Assembly (NCBI GenBank): GCA_028284955.1
Contig: JANQQS010000078.1
Location: 46,666-110,665 of the forward strand
DNA: 64,000 bases
From: Myxococcota bacterium
GTDB lineage: Bacteria; Myxococcota_A; Polyangia; Polyangiales; Houyiibacteriaceae
Reading direction: 5' to 3'
Part shown: in pieces, positions 36,247 to 44,994 of the stretch
Layout of the letters: every line of letters starts with the position of its first letter
How positions within the stretch are numbered: position 1 is the first letter of the stretch
Program-made: the position numbers and the translations under genes
The notes under the pieces: model-generated
Told to the model about the DNA's origin: nothing
Seen by the model: only the letters and a program-made list of their open reading frames with translations
The model's database searches: none

Positions 36247-37317
36247 TTGGCGCTTCCATCCGATTCAGGACGTGGCCGTCGACGTCAACGCACGGCCTCA
36301 GCAGGATTTGCTGCGCCCTTCACTCCAGGAACAATATTCGCGGATCGTTTTCGTATCGATAGCATCGTAGGCGCGGGCGGAATGGGCAGTGTCTATCATG
36401 CGATCGATATGCATACCGATGAACAGATCGCGCTGAAGGTACTCAAAAAAGAGCGAATACCCGATCCCGAGGCGCGGCAGCGTTTTGAACGAGAAGCCAA
36501 GATCCTGGCGACGCTCGACGATCCAGGGATCGTTAGCGTGCGCGCGTTTGGCTACTCGGAAGACGGCGCTCCGTGGTTTTCTATGGAACTCCTTCGAGGC
36601 GAGACGCTTCGCGAACGGGTCGCTCGAGAGGGCGTGCAGCAGCCCGACGCGATGGTACCGATCGTTCGAGCGGCGTGCAGCGCGCTCCAAGCGGCCCACG
36701 CCGCAGGCATCGTTCATCGCGATCTAAAACCCGACAATATTTTCCTGATGAACGAAGGGCCGAGCCCGATCAAGCTCTTGGATTTCGGGCTTTCGCTCTT
36801 GGCAGGTGGGAAAAAACTGACGCAGACAGGAACGGTCATCGGCACACCGCGCTACATGTCCCCGGAGCAAATCGCATCGGCTCATCGATCGGACGGGCGG
36901 GCGGATGTGTACGCGCTCGGGGTGATCGTATACGAAGCGCTGACGGGTGCCTCCCCCTTTGTAGCGAGCGATCAGGGTCAGCTGCTTGGTGCTATTTTGC
37001 AAGGCCGTACCGAACCGTTGACGCGCGTCCGACCCGATTTATCTCCTGACGTAGAGCGATGCGTAGAGCGGGCGATGGCGAGCTCGGTAGATGATCGATT
37101 CTCTGAGCCAGGGGAGTTCGCGCGCGCGTTCTCTGCTGCAGCGCTGCAGACAGAGTCGTCCAGCCCTCGTTTTTCGGTAGCTCCGGAGGCACCGCACACG
37201 TCCAGTCGCTCGCAGCCGCAGCGCGAAGCAATTTGGGCAGTCCCCGCGATCGTAGCCGGCGCAATCTCCGTTGCAGCGTTCGGCGCGTGGCTAGCCTACC
37301 TATTGCTTCGGCCGTAG
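36247..37317 (+). CDS. Ser/Thr protein kinase with C-terminal TM helix
   Basis: The start is TTG 36247, directly after an in-frame stop and behind GGAG at 36233. The 356-residue product has a short basic N-terminus, a complete Hanks-type kinase domain (GAGGMGSVYHAID, IALKVLKK, HRDLKPDNIFL, DFGLSLL, GTPRYMSPEQ), a Ser-rich linker, and a C-terminal hydrophobic helix (VPAIVAGAISVAAFGAWLAYLLL), so it is a tail-anchored membrane kinase with no outer sensor domain. It follows relA/spoT with a 34-bp gap. Its targets could include the FHA-domain activators in the window, but that link is only inference. Confidence 0.92.
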   Translation: MALPSDSGRGRRRQRTASAGFAAPFTPGTIFADRFRIDSIVGAGGMGSVYHAIDMHTDEQIALKVLKKERIPDPEARQRFEREAKILATLDDPGIVSVRAFGYSEDGAPWFSMELLRGETLRERVAREGVQQPDAMVPIVRAACSALQAAHAAGIVHRDLKPDNIFLMNEGPSPIKLLDFGLSLLAGGKKLTQTGTVIGTPRYMSPEQIASAHRSDGRADVYALGVIVYEALTGASPFVASDQGQLLGAILQGRTEPLTRVRPDLSPDVERCVERAMASSVDDRFSEPGEFARAFSAAALQTESSSPRFSVAPEAPHTSSRSQPQREAIWAVPAIVAGAISVAAFGAWLAYLLLRP

Positions 37318-37376
37318 TTTTCAACCCCCTCGAGGAGCGATGGGGCGGCTGGGAAGGCACGTGCTACGGAGCGTCT

Positions 37377-38525
37377 ATGCGGATTCGGTTGGTTTCCAGG
37401 ATTTCTTCGATCGATTCAGAGGCTTGGGATGCGCTCGCGGGCGACGACGATCCGTTTGTGGAGCATTCGTTTTTGCGCGCGTTGGAAGACAGTGGATCAG
37501 TCGGGTCGGGGACGGGGTGGGCTCCGCTGCATGTCACGGTGTGGGATGATCAAAAGCCGCGGGGCAGTCAGCTCGTTGCGGCGCTTCCTCTGTACGTCAA
37601 AGAGCATAGTTTTGGTGAGTATATTTTTGATTGGGCGTGGGCCGATTATGCGGCGCGGATCGGGGTTCCCTACTATCCGAAGCTTGTGTCGATGGTGCCG
37701 GTCACTCCCGCTACTGGTTCGCGTTTGCTGATCGCGCCCGGCGCCCTGCGGCACGAGCTGGTTTCGCTTCTCATCAAAGGCTGTTTCGAAGCGATCGATC
37801 GAGTTGATGCTTCGTCGCTTCATATGCTCTTCTTGAACGATCAGGAACAGCAGGAGCTTGCCTGCGACCCTCGACTCAAGCGACGTCTGTCCATGCAGTT
37901 CCACTGGGAAAACCAAGGCTACTCTTCGTTCGATGATTTTCTTTCGACCTTTCGCTCGTCGAAGCGAAAACAGGTTCGGAAAGAACGACTCAAAGTCGCC
38001 GACTCGGACGTAGCGGTTCGAGTCCTCCTTGGAGAAGAGTTGAGCGCGTCGGACTGGGCGTTCGTATACGCCCTCTATTGCGATACCTGCGCGCGACGGG
38101 GCTCGTATCCCTATCTCTCAGAACGTTTTTTCGAAGCCACAGGGTCAGGAATCGCCAAACGCGCGGTGGTGGTGATGGCGTATCATCGAGGCGAGCCGAT
38201 TGCCGCCTCGCTCAGCTTTCACAAAGGGCGCCATCTGTACGGCCGATATTGGGGCTGCGCAGATGACTACGCGTATTTGCATTTTGAGTTGTGCTATTAT
38301 CAGCTCATCGAGTGGGCGATTGCGCATGGCGTCCATCGCTTTGAGGCGGGCGCCCAAGGGGGGCACAAGTTGGCTCGAGGGTTTGTGCCTGCGCCGGTTC
38401 ACAGCGTGCATTGGATTCGCGACTCGTCGTTGCGTCACGTTGTAGAACAGTTTCTTCCCCAAGAGGCGATGCATGTGTCTCGGAGTTTGATGGAGCTAAG
38501 GCAGCGCTGCCCCTTCCATCGCTAG
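37377..38525 (+). CDS. FemAB/GNAT-fold transferase, peptidogalycan-biosynthesis (DUF482) type
   Basis: The ATG at 37377 starts MRIRLVSRISSIDSEAWDAL, the typical DUF482 N-terminus; longer in-frame starts overlap the kinase gene and are rejected. The 382-residue protein carries DPFVEHSFLRALEDSGSVG, YIFDWAWADYAARIG, the NQGYSSFDDFLSTFRSSKRKQ motif, and AASLSFHKGRHLYGRYWG near the end. Members are thought to be acyl-CoA or aminoacyl N-acyltransferases of GNAT/FemAB fold with roles in envelope or peptidogalycan synthesis; the substrate is unknown. It follows the Ser/Thr kinase and may form its own unit. Confidence 0.85.
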   Translation: MRIRLVSRISSIDSEAWDALAGDDDPFVEHSFLRALEDSGSVGSGTGWAPLHVTVWDDQKPRGSQLVAALPLYVKEHSFGEYIFDWAWADYAARIGVPYYPKLVSMVPVTPATGSRLLIAPGALRHELVSLLIKGCFEAIDRVDASSLHMLFLNDQEQQELACDPRLKRRLSMQFHWENQGYSSFDDFLSTFRSSKRKQVRKERLKVADSDVAVRVLLGEELSASDWAFVYALYCDTCARRGSYPYLSERFFEATGSGIAKRAVVVMAYHRGEPIAASLSFHKGRHLYGRYWGCADDYAYLHFELCYYQLIEWAIAHGVHRFEAGAQGGHKLARGFVPAPVHSVHWIRDSSLRHVVEQFLPQEAMHVSRSLMELRQRCPFHR

Positions 38526-38621
38526 CGAGCAGCCCGAGAGGTCTTGCTGCGCGGGCCCACGGACGTGGTTCGGCTGCGCATTGACGTCAATTGGGGGGTC
38601 GCATACAATATATGTATATTT

Positions 38622-39995
38622 GTGACTAAATATTGGATTGCGCGCGGGTGGAGAACCTTTTTGGCGGGCCTGTGTATTGTCGGCACGATGGCCGGATGTC
38701 GCACTGGGCTTGAAGTTCTGCCAGGGGGTGATGCATCAGTCATCGTGATCAATCCCGACGGTTCGGTTGGGAACGTGGGTTCGCTGCCGATGCTTGGTCG
38801 CGGAGGCGATGGCGATCTCACGATCGCCGGGGCGGGCATGGTGGTCAACGACTACAGCGGCCTCCTCGAGGATGCTTCGGCGGGAACAACCCAGGTGGAG
38901 GTTGCCCGGGGCGCGCGTTTTTCAGCCGGGGACGCAGTATTGCTGTGGCGAACCCAAGCTCAGATGGACGTGACGCGCGGCGATCAGCAGGTTGTGCACA
39001 TGGATTCATCGGGGCCAGGCGTATTTGAGTTTCACGTCGTGACGGCGATCGACACGAACACCGTCACCTTGAGCGCACCCATTGAGCATGGGTTTCCGAA
39101 GGACGGCAGCCAAATGGTTCGGGTGCCGGAGTATCGGAACTTGACCATCGCGAGCGGCGCTTCCGTGGTTGCCGATCCATGGGATGGTTCGGTGGGAGGT
39201 ATCGTCGCACTCTTGGTCACCGAGACGGCAACGGTGAATGGTGATGTGAGCGCAAGCGCGATGGGGTTTCGGGGGGGCAATCTGGATTCGTCGGCCGGCG
39301 GCGCACCGTCCGGGTGCACCGGCTTGACTGAACCGGCGCCACGCGCGGAAGCGAGCGGGGAGAGTGTTCCGCTCGGTCGCTATGGCTCTGAAGATAATTT
39401 GGGGCGCGGCAACGTCGCTTCTGGCGGTGGGGGTGGCGCTTGCCATGGCGGCGGCGCAGGCGGTGGCGGAAACGCTGGCCGTGGCGGAAACGGAAGCCCA
39501 TCGGAAGGAGAGAACTTCGGTCTTGGCGGAACGCTTCTAGACGTCGACGCATTCACAACTTTGGTGATGGGCGGCGGTGGTGGCGCGGGGGAAGAACACC
39601 ACGGCGGCGGAACGGCCGGGGGTCGCGGAGGCGGTGTGGTCCTTGTTCGAGCGCAACGGGTGGTGGGCGAAGGGCGATTCATGGCCGATGGCGAATCCAT
39701 AGATGGCGAAGCGACTGTGGATGGTGGTTCGGGTGGTGGTGCCGGCGGGACGGTGAACTTGGTCGCGCACGATTCGCTGGAATGCGGGTTTGCGATGGCG
39801 CGCGGTGGCGACGGTCGCCCTGGTGAAGGAGTGGGCCTCGGAGGCGGAGGCGGAGGCGGCTTTGTCGCGATGGAGTCGTCGGTTTCAGGATGCGAAGCGG
39901 ACGTGGCACCAGGCCGCGGAGGCGCCGACGAACGTGCATCAGCTGCTGGCGATGGGGAAAGTGGCCAGGTCCGCGTCAGAGAGCCTTCGCAGTAG
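38622..39995 (+). CDS. Glycine-rich lipoprotein
   Basis: The frame is open from 38544, but a GTG at 38622 gives a fitting lipoprotein signal (VTKYWIARGWRTFLAGLC, lipobox TMAGC) and 457 residues. The mature part has a beta-rich domain (LEDASAGTTQVEVARGARFS, VVTAIDTNTVTLSAP) followed by Gly-rich sheets with runs such as GGGGGACHGGGAGGGG, GGGGGAGEEHHGGG and GLGGGGGGGFVAMES. The spacing of the Gly tracts between short beta strands suggests a stacked beta or polyglycine-II-like scaffold as seen in surface adhesins. No catalytic residues stand out. Orphan lipoprotein on the surface. Confidence 0.78.
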   Translation: MTKYWIARGWRTFLAGLCIVGTMAGCRTGLEVLPGGDASVIVINPDGSVGNVGSLPMLGRGGDGDLTIAGAGMVVNDYSGLLEDASAGTTQVEVARGARFSAGDAVLLWRTQAQMDVTRGDQQVVHMDSSGPGVFEFHVVTAIDTNTVTLSAPIEHGFPKDGSQMVRVPEYRNLTIASGASVVADPWDGSVGGIVALLVTETATVNGDVSASAMGFRGGNLDSSAGGAPSGCTGLTEPAPRAEASGESVPLGRYGSEDNLGRGNVASGGGGGACHGGGAGGGGNAGRGGNGSPSEGENFGLGGTLLDVDAFTTLVMGGGGGAGEEHHGGGTAGGRGGGVVLVRAQRVVGEGRFMADGESIDGEATVDGGSGGGAGGTVNLVAHDSLECGFAMARGGDGRPGEGVGLGGGGGGGFVAMESSVSGCEADVAPGRGGADERASAAGDGESGQVRVREPSQ

Positions 39996-40069
39996 GGCCG
40001 CTTCGGGCCACGTGTTCCATCGGAGTCGTGGTTTGTTCTCCGCAGGATCGGAGTGCTAGATCATCGGCC

Positions 40070-40894
40070 ATGCCGTTTGCGCGCGCGGGTTCGGTCCGCA
40101 TTTTCTATCGATTGACTGGCCGTGCGGATGCTCCTCCTTTGGTTATGCAGCGCGGGTTGGCTCGTTCTCATCGATATTGGTTGGGGATTGAGAATCTGTT
40201 TGCGGAACATTTTCGAGTCGTACTGATGGACAATCGCGGCGTGGGTCAGAGTGATGTGCCTCCGCCGCCATATTCGACGGCTCAGATGGCGAGCGATGTC
40301 GTTGCTGTGATGGACCATGCAGGCATCGAAAAGGCTCATTTCTTCGGTCTATCTCTCGGGGGAATGATCGGTCAGTGGCTTGCGATACGCCATGCCCATC
40401 GTGTGAAGCGTCTGGTGCTCGGCGCGACCATGGCCGGAGGACCAGGTTCGAAGCGTATTCCCTTGGGTGCGGTATATGCGCTATTGCGTTGCGCGCGGCT
40501 TCCAATGTCTGAAGCCATGCAGGCCACCGCGCCCTATACCCTCCACCCGAGCTCGATCCGGCGCCGTCCCGATATCGTGCGTCGGTGGTGCGAAATTGCA
40601 GAAAGCGAACGCGCACTGCATCAACCTTGGGGCGTCGTCGCGCAGGCGGTCGCCGGCGCAATACACAACGCAAGTCGCAGCGTCTCCCGCATTCGCCAGC
40701 CCACTTTGGTCATCACCGGCGACGAGGATCGTTTGATTCCACCCGAGAATAGCTATTGGCTCGCGCGGCGGATTCCCGACGCACAGATGCACGTGCTTCC
40801 GGCCGCGGGGCACGATTTCCCTACCGAGTATCCAGAAGAAACGTTCGCGCTGATTCGTCGTTTTTTATGCGGCCTCGGTGTGAAACGACCGTAG
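40070..40894 (+). CDS. Alpha/beta-hydrolase
   Basis: The ATG at 40070 (MPFARAGSVRIFYRLTGRAD) is chosen from an open frame that extends upstream into the previous gene. The 274-residue protein has the oxyanion region, a nucleophile elbow GLSLGGMIG (Ser within GxSxG), a downstream Asp in TGDEDRLIPP and the catalytic His in AAGHDFPTEYPE, so the triad is complete. Homologues include lipase-like and esterase-like enzymes of this fold; the substrate is unknown. It is 75 bp after the Gly-rich lipoprotein gene and convergent with the next gene. Confidence 0.85.
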   Translation: MPFARAGSVRIFYRLTGRADAPPLVMQRGLARSHRYWLGIENLFAEHFRVVLMDNRGVGQSDVPPPPYSTAQMASDVVAVMDHAGIEKAHFFGLSLGGMIGQWLAIRHAHRVKRLVLGATMAGGPGSKRIPLGAVYALLRCARLPMSEAMQATAPYTLHPSSIRRRPDIVRRWCEIAESERALHQPWGVVAQAVAGAIHNASRSVSRIRQPTLVITGDEDRLIPPENSYWLARRIPDAQMHVLPAAGHDFPTEYPEETFALIRRFLCGLGVKRP

Positions 40895-40904
40895 GGCTCG
40901 CCGG

Positions 40905-41465
40905 CTATTCAGCTTGCGCGACGCGCGCCCGACGAGTCGCTGCGTCGTACGCCAAACGCGATCTTGGATCTTTTCGAGGATCGGTTACGCCCCATTGCAT
41001 CATACGCGCGAGCGCTACGCGATGGATGTGTAAAATCACGTGGTCTCGTTCGTCGCAAAGATACCGAGGGATCGGGGTGCCGCTCGGCGCATCGACGGTG
41101 CCGATGCTGCGTGCGCATCGCGCGTAGGCAAGCTGGGCGGTGGAAAACGCATCCCGCAGACGCCCCACCGACTCGTAGGCTTGCGCGAGGCGATGCGCGA
41201 CCATGGGATGCTCAAGCACTTCGGGCTCGGCTCGTCGAAGGGCGACAATGGCCTGCTCCGCGCGATTTTGCTCAAGATAGGTTTCGGCGAGCTCGCGGGC
41301 GAGGGTAGCGTCGGTTCGACTCCGAGCGAACGCATCTTCGAGTGTGGCCAATCTCACAATTTCTGGATCGGCCGCCTGGAGAACCGAACTCGGACCCGTG
41401 GGCACAAGCGCTGTCCAGGCGAGCAGCAATACGACTGCAAGAACCAGGTTGAGCTTCAATTCCAT
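40905..41465 (-). CDS. Exported TPR-like protein, 186 aa
   Basis: An N-terminal hydrophobic segment (LNLVLAVVLLLAWTALVP) acts as a signal or anchor. The rest is helical with TPR-type pairs (DATLARELAETYLEQNRAEQ, AIVALRRAEPEVLEHPMVAH, RLAQAYESVGRLRDAFSTAQ) and a final region with one Cys pair. It probably serves as a scaffold in the envelope. The gene stands alone between convergent and divergent neighbours, and no family-specific signature is present. Confidence 0.7.
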   Translation of the reverse strand: MELKLNLVLAVVLLLAWTALVPTGPSSVLQAADPEIVRLATLEDAFARSRTDATLARELAETYLEQNRAEQAIVALRRAEPEVLEHPMVAHRLAQAYESVGRLRDAFSTAQLAYARCARSIGTVDAPSGTPIPRYLCDERDHVILHIHRVALARMMQWGVTDPRKDPRSRLAYDAATRRARVAQAE

Positions 41466-41642
41466 AGTATTCCTAGATGGTTACTGGTTGGCATGATCTC
41501 CCCGAAGCCATCGCGCGCCCGCTTGGGGGGGCAGGGCGCTGCGCCCGATATCGTTCATGCAGCCCACAAATACTTTGGACCCACCACATTCTAATTTATT
41601 GGGAGGAATTTTTCTCCGAGTGCCTTCCGCGACGAGGACACT

Positions 41643-42203
41643 ATGCTCCGCGGCGTGAACCCCGTTGAGCAGAGAGCCAAAGCTACTTTTTTCGTGGCCT
41701 TTCTTCTGACCATGCTCGGTACGTGTGGCGTCAGCCGCGGGGCGGCGGGGCTGATGGCGGGCCACCCGCCGGAACCCCCGCTCGATTCGATTCCCAAAGA
41801 CGCCGCCGACGCGCAGGCCTTGGCGCAGGTTCTGGCGCAGTGGCAAAAAGTACTCTACCGCGATCGCGCGCGCAGACCTCTCGCCGCGGCCAATGTCGTG
41901 GTGTCGGTGTTGCTGATTGTGGCCAGCGGCGCGCTCACGCTTCGTCGTTCGTCCGCGCTTTGGTGGGTGCGCCAGGCGATCGTCGCAAACTCGCTCTGGA
42001 TCCTGATCAGCGGCGGCGCTGCGGTCGCCGCGGTGGTGCGCGCGCGGGCGACGTTTGCGGGGGCGCTTGAAACCCAAGTGGGCCATTTGATCTTGGTTCA
42101 AACCTTCGGTTCGATACTCAACCTTGCGCTCCATCTGGTCGTTGACTGGCGTGCGCGTCGCCCGGATATCAGAGCTTTTTTGGATGAAGAAGTTGCTGGG
42201 TGA
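41643..42203 (+). CDS. Integral membrane protein of unknown function, 186 aa
   Basis: The product has an N-terminal signal-like or first helix (ATFFVAFLLTMLGTCGVS), a periplasmic loop with a Pro-rich and Gln/Ala-rich part (residues about 40-75), and three further helices (LAAANVVVSVLLIVASGAL, AIVANSLWILISGGAAVAAV, HLILVQTFGSILNLALHLVV). No motif points to function. Its last 35 nt overlap the 3' end of mutH on the other strand. Confidence 0.7.
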   Translation: MLRGVNPVEQRAKATFFVAFLLTMLGTCGVSRGAAGLMAGHPPEPPLDSIPKDAADAQALAQVLAQWQKVLYRDRARRPLAAANVVVSVLLIVASGALTLRRSSALWWVRQAIVANSLWILISGGAAVAAVVRARATFAGALETQVGHLILVQTFGSILNLALHLVVDWRARRPDIRAFLDEEVAG

Positions 42204-42834
42204 AGGTGCGACGCAGGTAGAACCCGAGCGGCAGCGTGACCACGGAGTTGCCTTCATCGTCGACCAGCGATCTTCGGACGCGCGCGTTGGCGGCCTTGGG
42301 GCGCGCTTGCATGCAGCGACCCATATGAGCCGACACTGCGTCGGCGTGTCCTGCGGCGAGATACCGCATGACGAGTTCCCAATCGGATCGGAGCGCGCGC
42401 TCTTGATCCGCATCGGGTGACCACAGCGACGCAGCGCCGATGCGTCGGTCGCCGAGCGGTCTGCCTCGTGCTTCTATCGGGACCCACAGTACGCACGCGA
42501 GCTTTTTCCGCGCCGCGGAAGTGATCCAGGAGAGCTCTGCAGCTCTTGCGAGATCGATGCTGCATACGAATGTCGATTCCGCGGGTCGCCCGTCGAGGTC
42601 CACGGGAATCGTTTTTAGTTCAACGCCCAGCGATCGAAAATCAGGCGCGGCTTCTGTCGACCCATCCGCACCCAAGGCACGTTCCACCAGGGTTCCCGCG
42701 GTGCCTTTGGAACGGCGCGGGTCTCGCGGGATCGCCATGCCGAGCGCCGCCGCAAGCTCACCGACCGTACGCCCCGCGATTTCGCGAGCACGACCGAGCA
42801 GCTCGGGAAGCGTTTGCGGCGGAGTGAGCGGCAT
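42169..42834 (-). CDS. mutH: DNA mismatch repair endonuclease MutH family
   Basis: MutH nicks unmethylated GATC strands in methyl-directed mismatch repair. The ATG at 42834 gives 221 residues, near the E. coli length. The catalytic triad is kept: Asp65, Glu72 and Lys74 in PDFRSLGVELKTI, matching the D70/E77/K79 spacing of E. coli MutH, with ESTFVCSIDL and RTVGELAAALG also typical. MutH is otherwise known mainly from gammaproteobacteria that carry Dam, so its presence here suggests horizontal transfer, or a related Sau3AI-type nuclease. It lies 18 bp after the dprE2-like gene, in the metK operon. No dam or mutL gene is in the window. Confidence 0.9.
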   Translation of the reverse strand: MPLTPPQTLPELLGRAREIAGRTVGELAAALGMAIPRDPRRSKGTAGTLVERALGADGSTEAAPDFRSLGVELKTIPVDLDGRPAESTFVCSIDLARAAELSWITSAARKKLACVLWVPIEARGRPLGDRRIGAASLWSPDADQERALRSDWELVMRYLAAGHADAVSAHMGRCMQARPKAANARVRRSLVDDEGNSVVTLPLGFYLRRTFTQQLLHPKKL

Positions 42835-42852
42835 CAAGCCGAACGTACTCCG

Positions 42853-43587
42853 TTAGAAACTTGCGCGCCGCATGAACGACCGCGGCAGAGCGCGTACTAT
42901 CGCCATGATATGTCGCCACGGCCCCGGCGCGTACACGACGGGAGTTCCGCGGTCGATGGCGCGAAGTACGATTCGCGCGACCTGGTCGGGCTCCCCGGCG
43001 AATGGTGGCGCGGGAAGGCCATCGGTCATGCTCGTGCGCACAAAACCTGGTTTCACCGTCACCACGCGCAGCCCGGCACGACGATAGCGATGGTCGAGGC
43101 CTTCTAGGTAGCGCGTGAGCCCGGCTTTGCTGGCGCCGTAGAGTACGACCGGGGTTCGTCCGCGTTCCCCTGCCACCGAGCTAAACACACACAGTGTGCC
43201 GCCAGACTTGAGCGCCGTTTTGCGGGCGCGCTCACAAAAAAGGACGGTGTTGGTGAAGTTGACGGCGAGCATTTCGCGTAGGCGCGGGGCGTCTTCTTCG
43301 AGATCGTCTTGCGGCGCGAACTGACCCGCGGTGACCACGACCGTGTCGACCGTCCCCAGCGCCCGTTCAGCGTCTACGAGGGCGGCGGAAAACGTTTCCG
43401 AGTCGCCGAGGTCGCAATACGCGGTGTGTACGGTTCCTTGGGCCCCCCGGACTTCAAGGTCCCGTGCGCTTCGTTTGAGGTCATCATCGTCGCGGCCCAG
43501 GAGAAACAGAGCGTCTCCCCGCTCCGCCATGGCGCGAGCAAGCGCTCGCCCCATTCCTTTTGTGGCGCCGAGACATACGACGTTCAC
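42853..43587 (-). CDS. SDR oxidoreductase, DprE2-like
   Basis: The GTG at 43587 starts VNVVCLGATKGMGRALARAM with the GxxxGxG Rossmann motif; the 244-residue product has the catalytic YGASK (Tyr-x3-Lys), the preceding Ser in FSSVAG, and NFTNTVLFCERA. It is a short-chain dehydrogenase. Its position 13 bp after the DprE1-like oxidase matches the DprE1-DprE2 couple, where E1 oxidises the 2'-OH of decaprenylphosphoryl-ribose and this reductase reduces the keto intermediate to the arabinose epimer. The role as epimerase partner is inferred from context, since SDRs are a broad family. Confidence 0.8.
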   Translation of the reverse strand: MNVVCLGATKGMGRALARAMAERGDALFLLGRDDDDLKRSARDLEVRGAQGTVHTAYCDLGDSETFSAALVDAERALGTVDTVVVTAGQFAPQDDLEEDAPRLREMLAVNFTNTVLFCERARKTALKSGGTLCVFSSVAGERGRTPVVLYGASKAGLTRYLEGLDHRYRRAGLRVVTVKPGFVRTSMTDGLPAPPFAGEPDQVARIVLRAIDRGTPVVYAPGPWRHIMAIVRALPRSFMRRASF

Positions 43588-43600
43588 GCGACATCTCCGT

Positions 43601-44974
43601 TCACGGGTGGCCTCCCAGGTCGGCTTGGTTGGTTCTCGGTAGGTCGCCAAGGAGGCGTACCGATTGGGCGCTGCGAAATCTCCGCTGAGGGTCCCATGTG
43701 TCGCGCAAGGCGTTGAAATCGTGCACGCGCGAGTCCATGCGTTCGAAATCGCGACGGCGTGTAAACGAATCCTTGGCCAGGTAGATACGCCCCCCTTCTT
43801 CGATGACCACCTGGTTGAGGGCGTCGATGAGGGCTTGCGTGTTGGCGCGAATCGGGATGTCGAGCGCGAGCGTGATTCCGGGACGGGGAAACGACAGGAC
43901 GCCTACCCCGTTCTGACCAAAGTCTTTGATCACGGCCAAGAACGAAGCGCCCCCGAGGGTGGTCAGCACATCGAGCACCCGCCGTGCGGAGCCTGTCTTG
44001 CGTGCTCCCGATTCGTCGGTGTGGGGAAGCACGCACTGGTATTGGGTAAACCCTCGCGTTCCGTACATGCGATGCCATTCGCGAAGCACGTCGAGCGGGT
44101 AGAAAAACGACTCGGGGTGAACGATGCCGCGCAGCGTCGGGCGCCACTGTTTTCGAAAATAAAGCTCGTTGAATGCGCGCACCGTCCACGGTCCGAGCGC
44201 CCATCCCGGAAAATCAAAAGTCAGCCGAGGACGGAGGCGGCGCGGAGGAACGCGTTTCGGTGCCTCGTCGGCGGTCGCCCATCGCCCGCACATCAAAATA
44301 CCCCGACCCAGCGCCGAGCCCCGCGATACGCAATCGATCCATCCCACCGTATACGGCCACTGCGGGGCTGCCTCTTCGAGCGCCACCTGAAACTCGTCGA
44401 TGTTGGGAATCCGCTGCGTCTCCTGCCAGATCCACGGCGATGGGATGCGCTCGAGGGCGCACTCGACTTCCAGGATGTGACCCGTGAGCCCCATGCCGCC
44501 GATGGTTCCAAAAAAGAGATCGGCATGTTGCTCGGAATCGCATTCGAGGATCCGGCCGTCCGCAACCTGCATGCGCAGTTTGGTTACGTGGTGGCCAAAG
44601 TTGCCCGCGAGATGCTGGTTTTTTCCGTGGATGTCGGCTGCCACCATGCCGCCCAAGGTGACGTATTGCGTGCCCGGAGAAACAGGAGTGAACCAGCCTC
44701 GGGGCATCAGCAAGCGGTTCATGTCGGCCAGCGACAGTCCGGCTTCCGCGCGCAAACGACCCGTCGCTTGATCGAATTCAAGGATTCGATCCGCGAGCGT
44801 CGTATTGAGAGCGATGGGGCAGTCGTCGGGAGGAAGCGATGAATCTCCGTACGACCGCCCTAGGCCACGGCTCAGGGCCGCGCCATTCGCGGCGGCGGAG
44901 AGGTTCTCGGCGCGGATTTCGCAACCCTCGACGCTATGACCGCCCCAACCGCTGATCGTGCTTCGTTGGCTCAC
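43601..44974 (-). CDS. FAD-dependent oxidase, DprE1-like
   Basis: GTG at 44974, 457 residues. VAO/PCMH-type flavin domain: AALSRGLGRSYGDSSLPPDD binds FAD pyrophosphate, then PGTQYVTLGGMVAADIHGKN and HHVTKLRMQVADG, all DprE1 hallmarks. The C-terminal half keeps the substrate lysine in YLAKDS (Lys418 of Mycobacterium tuberculosis). At the place of Mtb Cys387, in a segment reading LSFPRPGITLALDIPI, this protein has Ala, so covalent inhibition by benzothiazinones would not be expected. It is 20 bp after metK and 13 bp before the DprE2-like gene, in a four-gene minus-strand operon. The sugar-lipid substrate is inferred from homology. Confidence 0.85.
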   Translation of the reverse strand: MSQRSTISGWGGHSVEGCEIRAENLSAAANGAALSRGLGRSYGDSSLPPDDCPIALNTTLADRILEFDQATGRLRAEAGLSLADMNRLLMPRGWFTPVSPGTQYVTLGGMVAADIHGKNQHLAGNFGHHVTKLRMQVADGRILECDSEQHADLFFGTIGGMGLTGHILEVECALERIPSPWIWQETQRIPNIDEFQVALEEAAPQWPYTVGWIDCVSRGSALGRGILMCGRWATADEAPKRVPPRRLRPRLTFDFPGWALGPWTVRAFNELYFRKQWRPTLRGIVHPESFFYPLDVLREWHRMYGTRGFTQYQCVLPHTDESGARKTGSARRVLDVLTTLGGASFLAVIKDFGQNGVGVLSFPRPGITLALDIPIRANTQALIDALNQVVIEEGGRIYLAKDSFTRRRDFERMDSRVHDFNALRDTWDPQRRFRSAQSVRLLGDLPRTNQADLGGHP

Positions 44975-44994
44975 GCTCGGCCTGTGGACAGGCG

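Noticed and set aside
38544..39995. Antisense open frames in the Gly-rich lipoprotein gene (Pro-rich products)
   Set aside because: They are mirror frames of GGN/GGC codons and have no start signals or homology.
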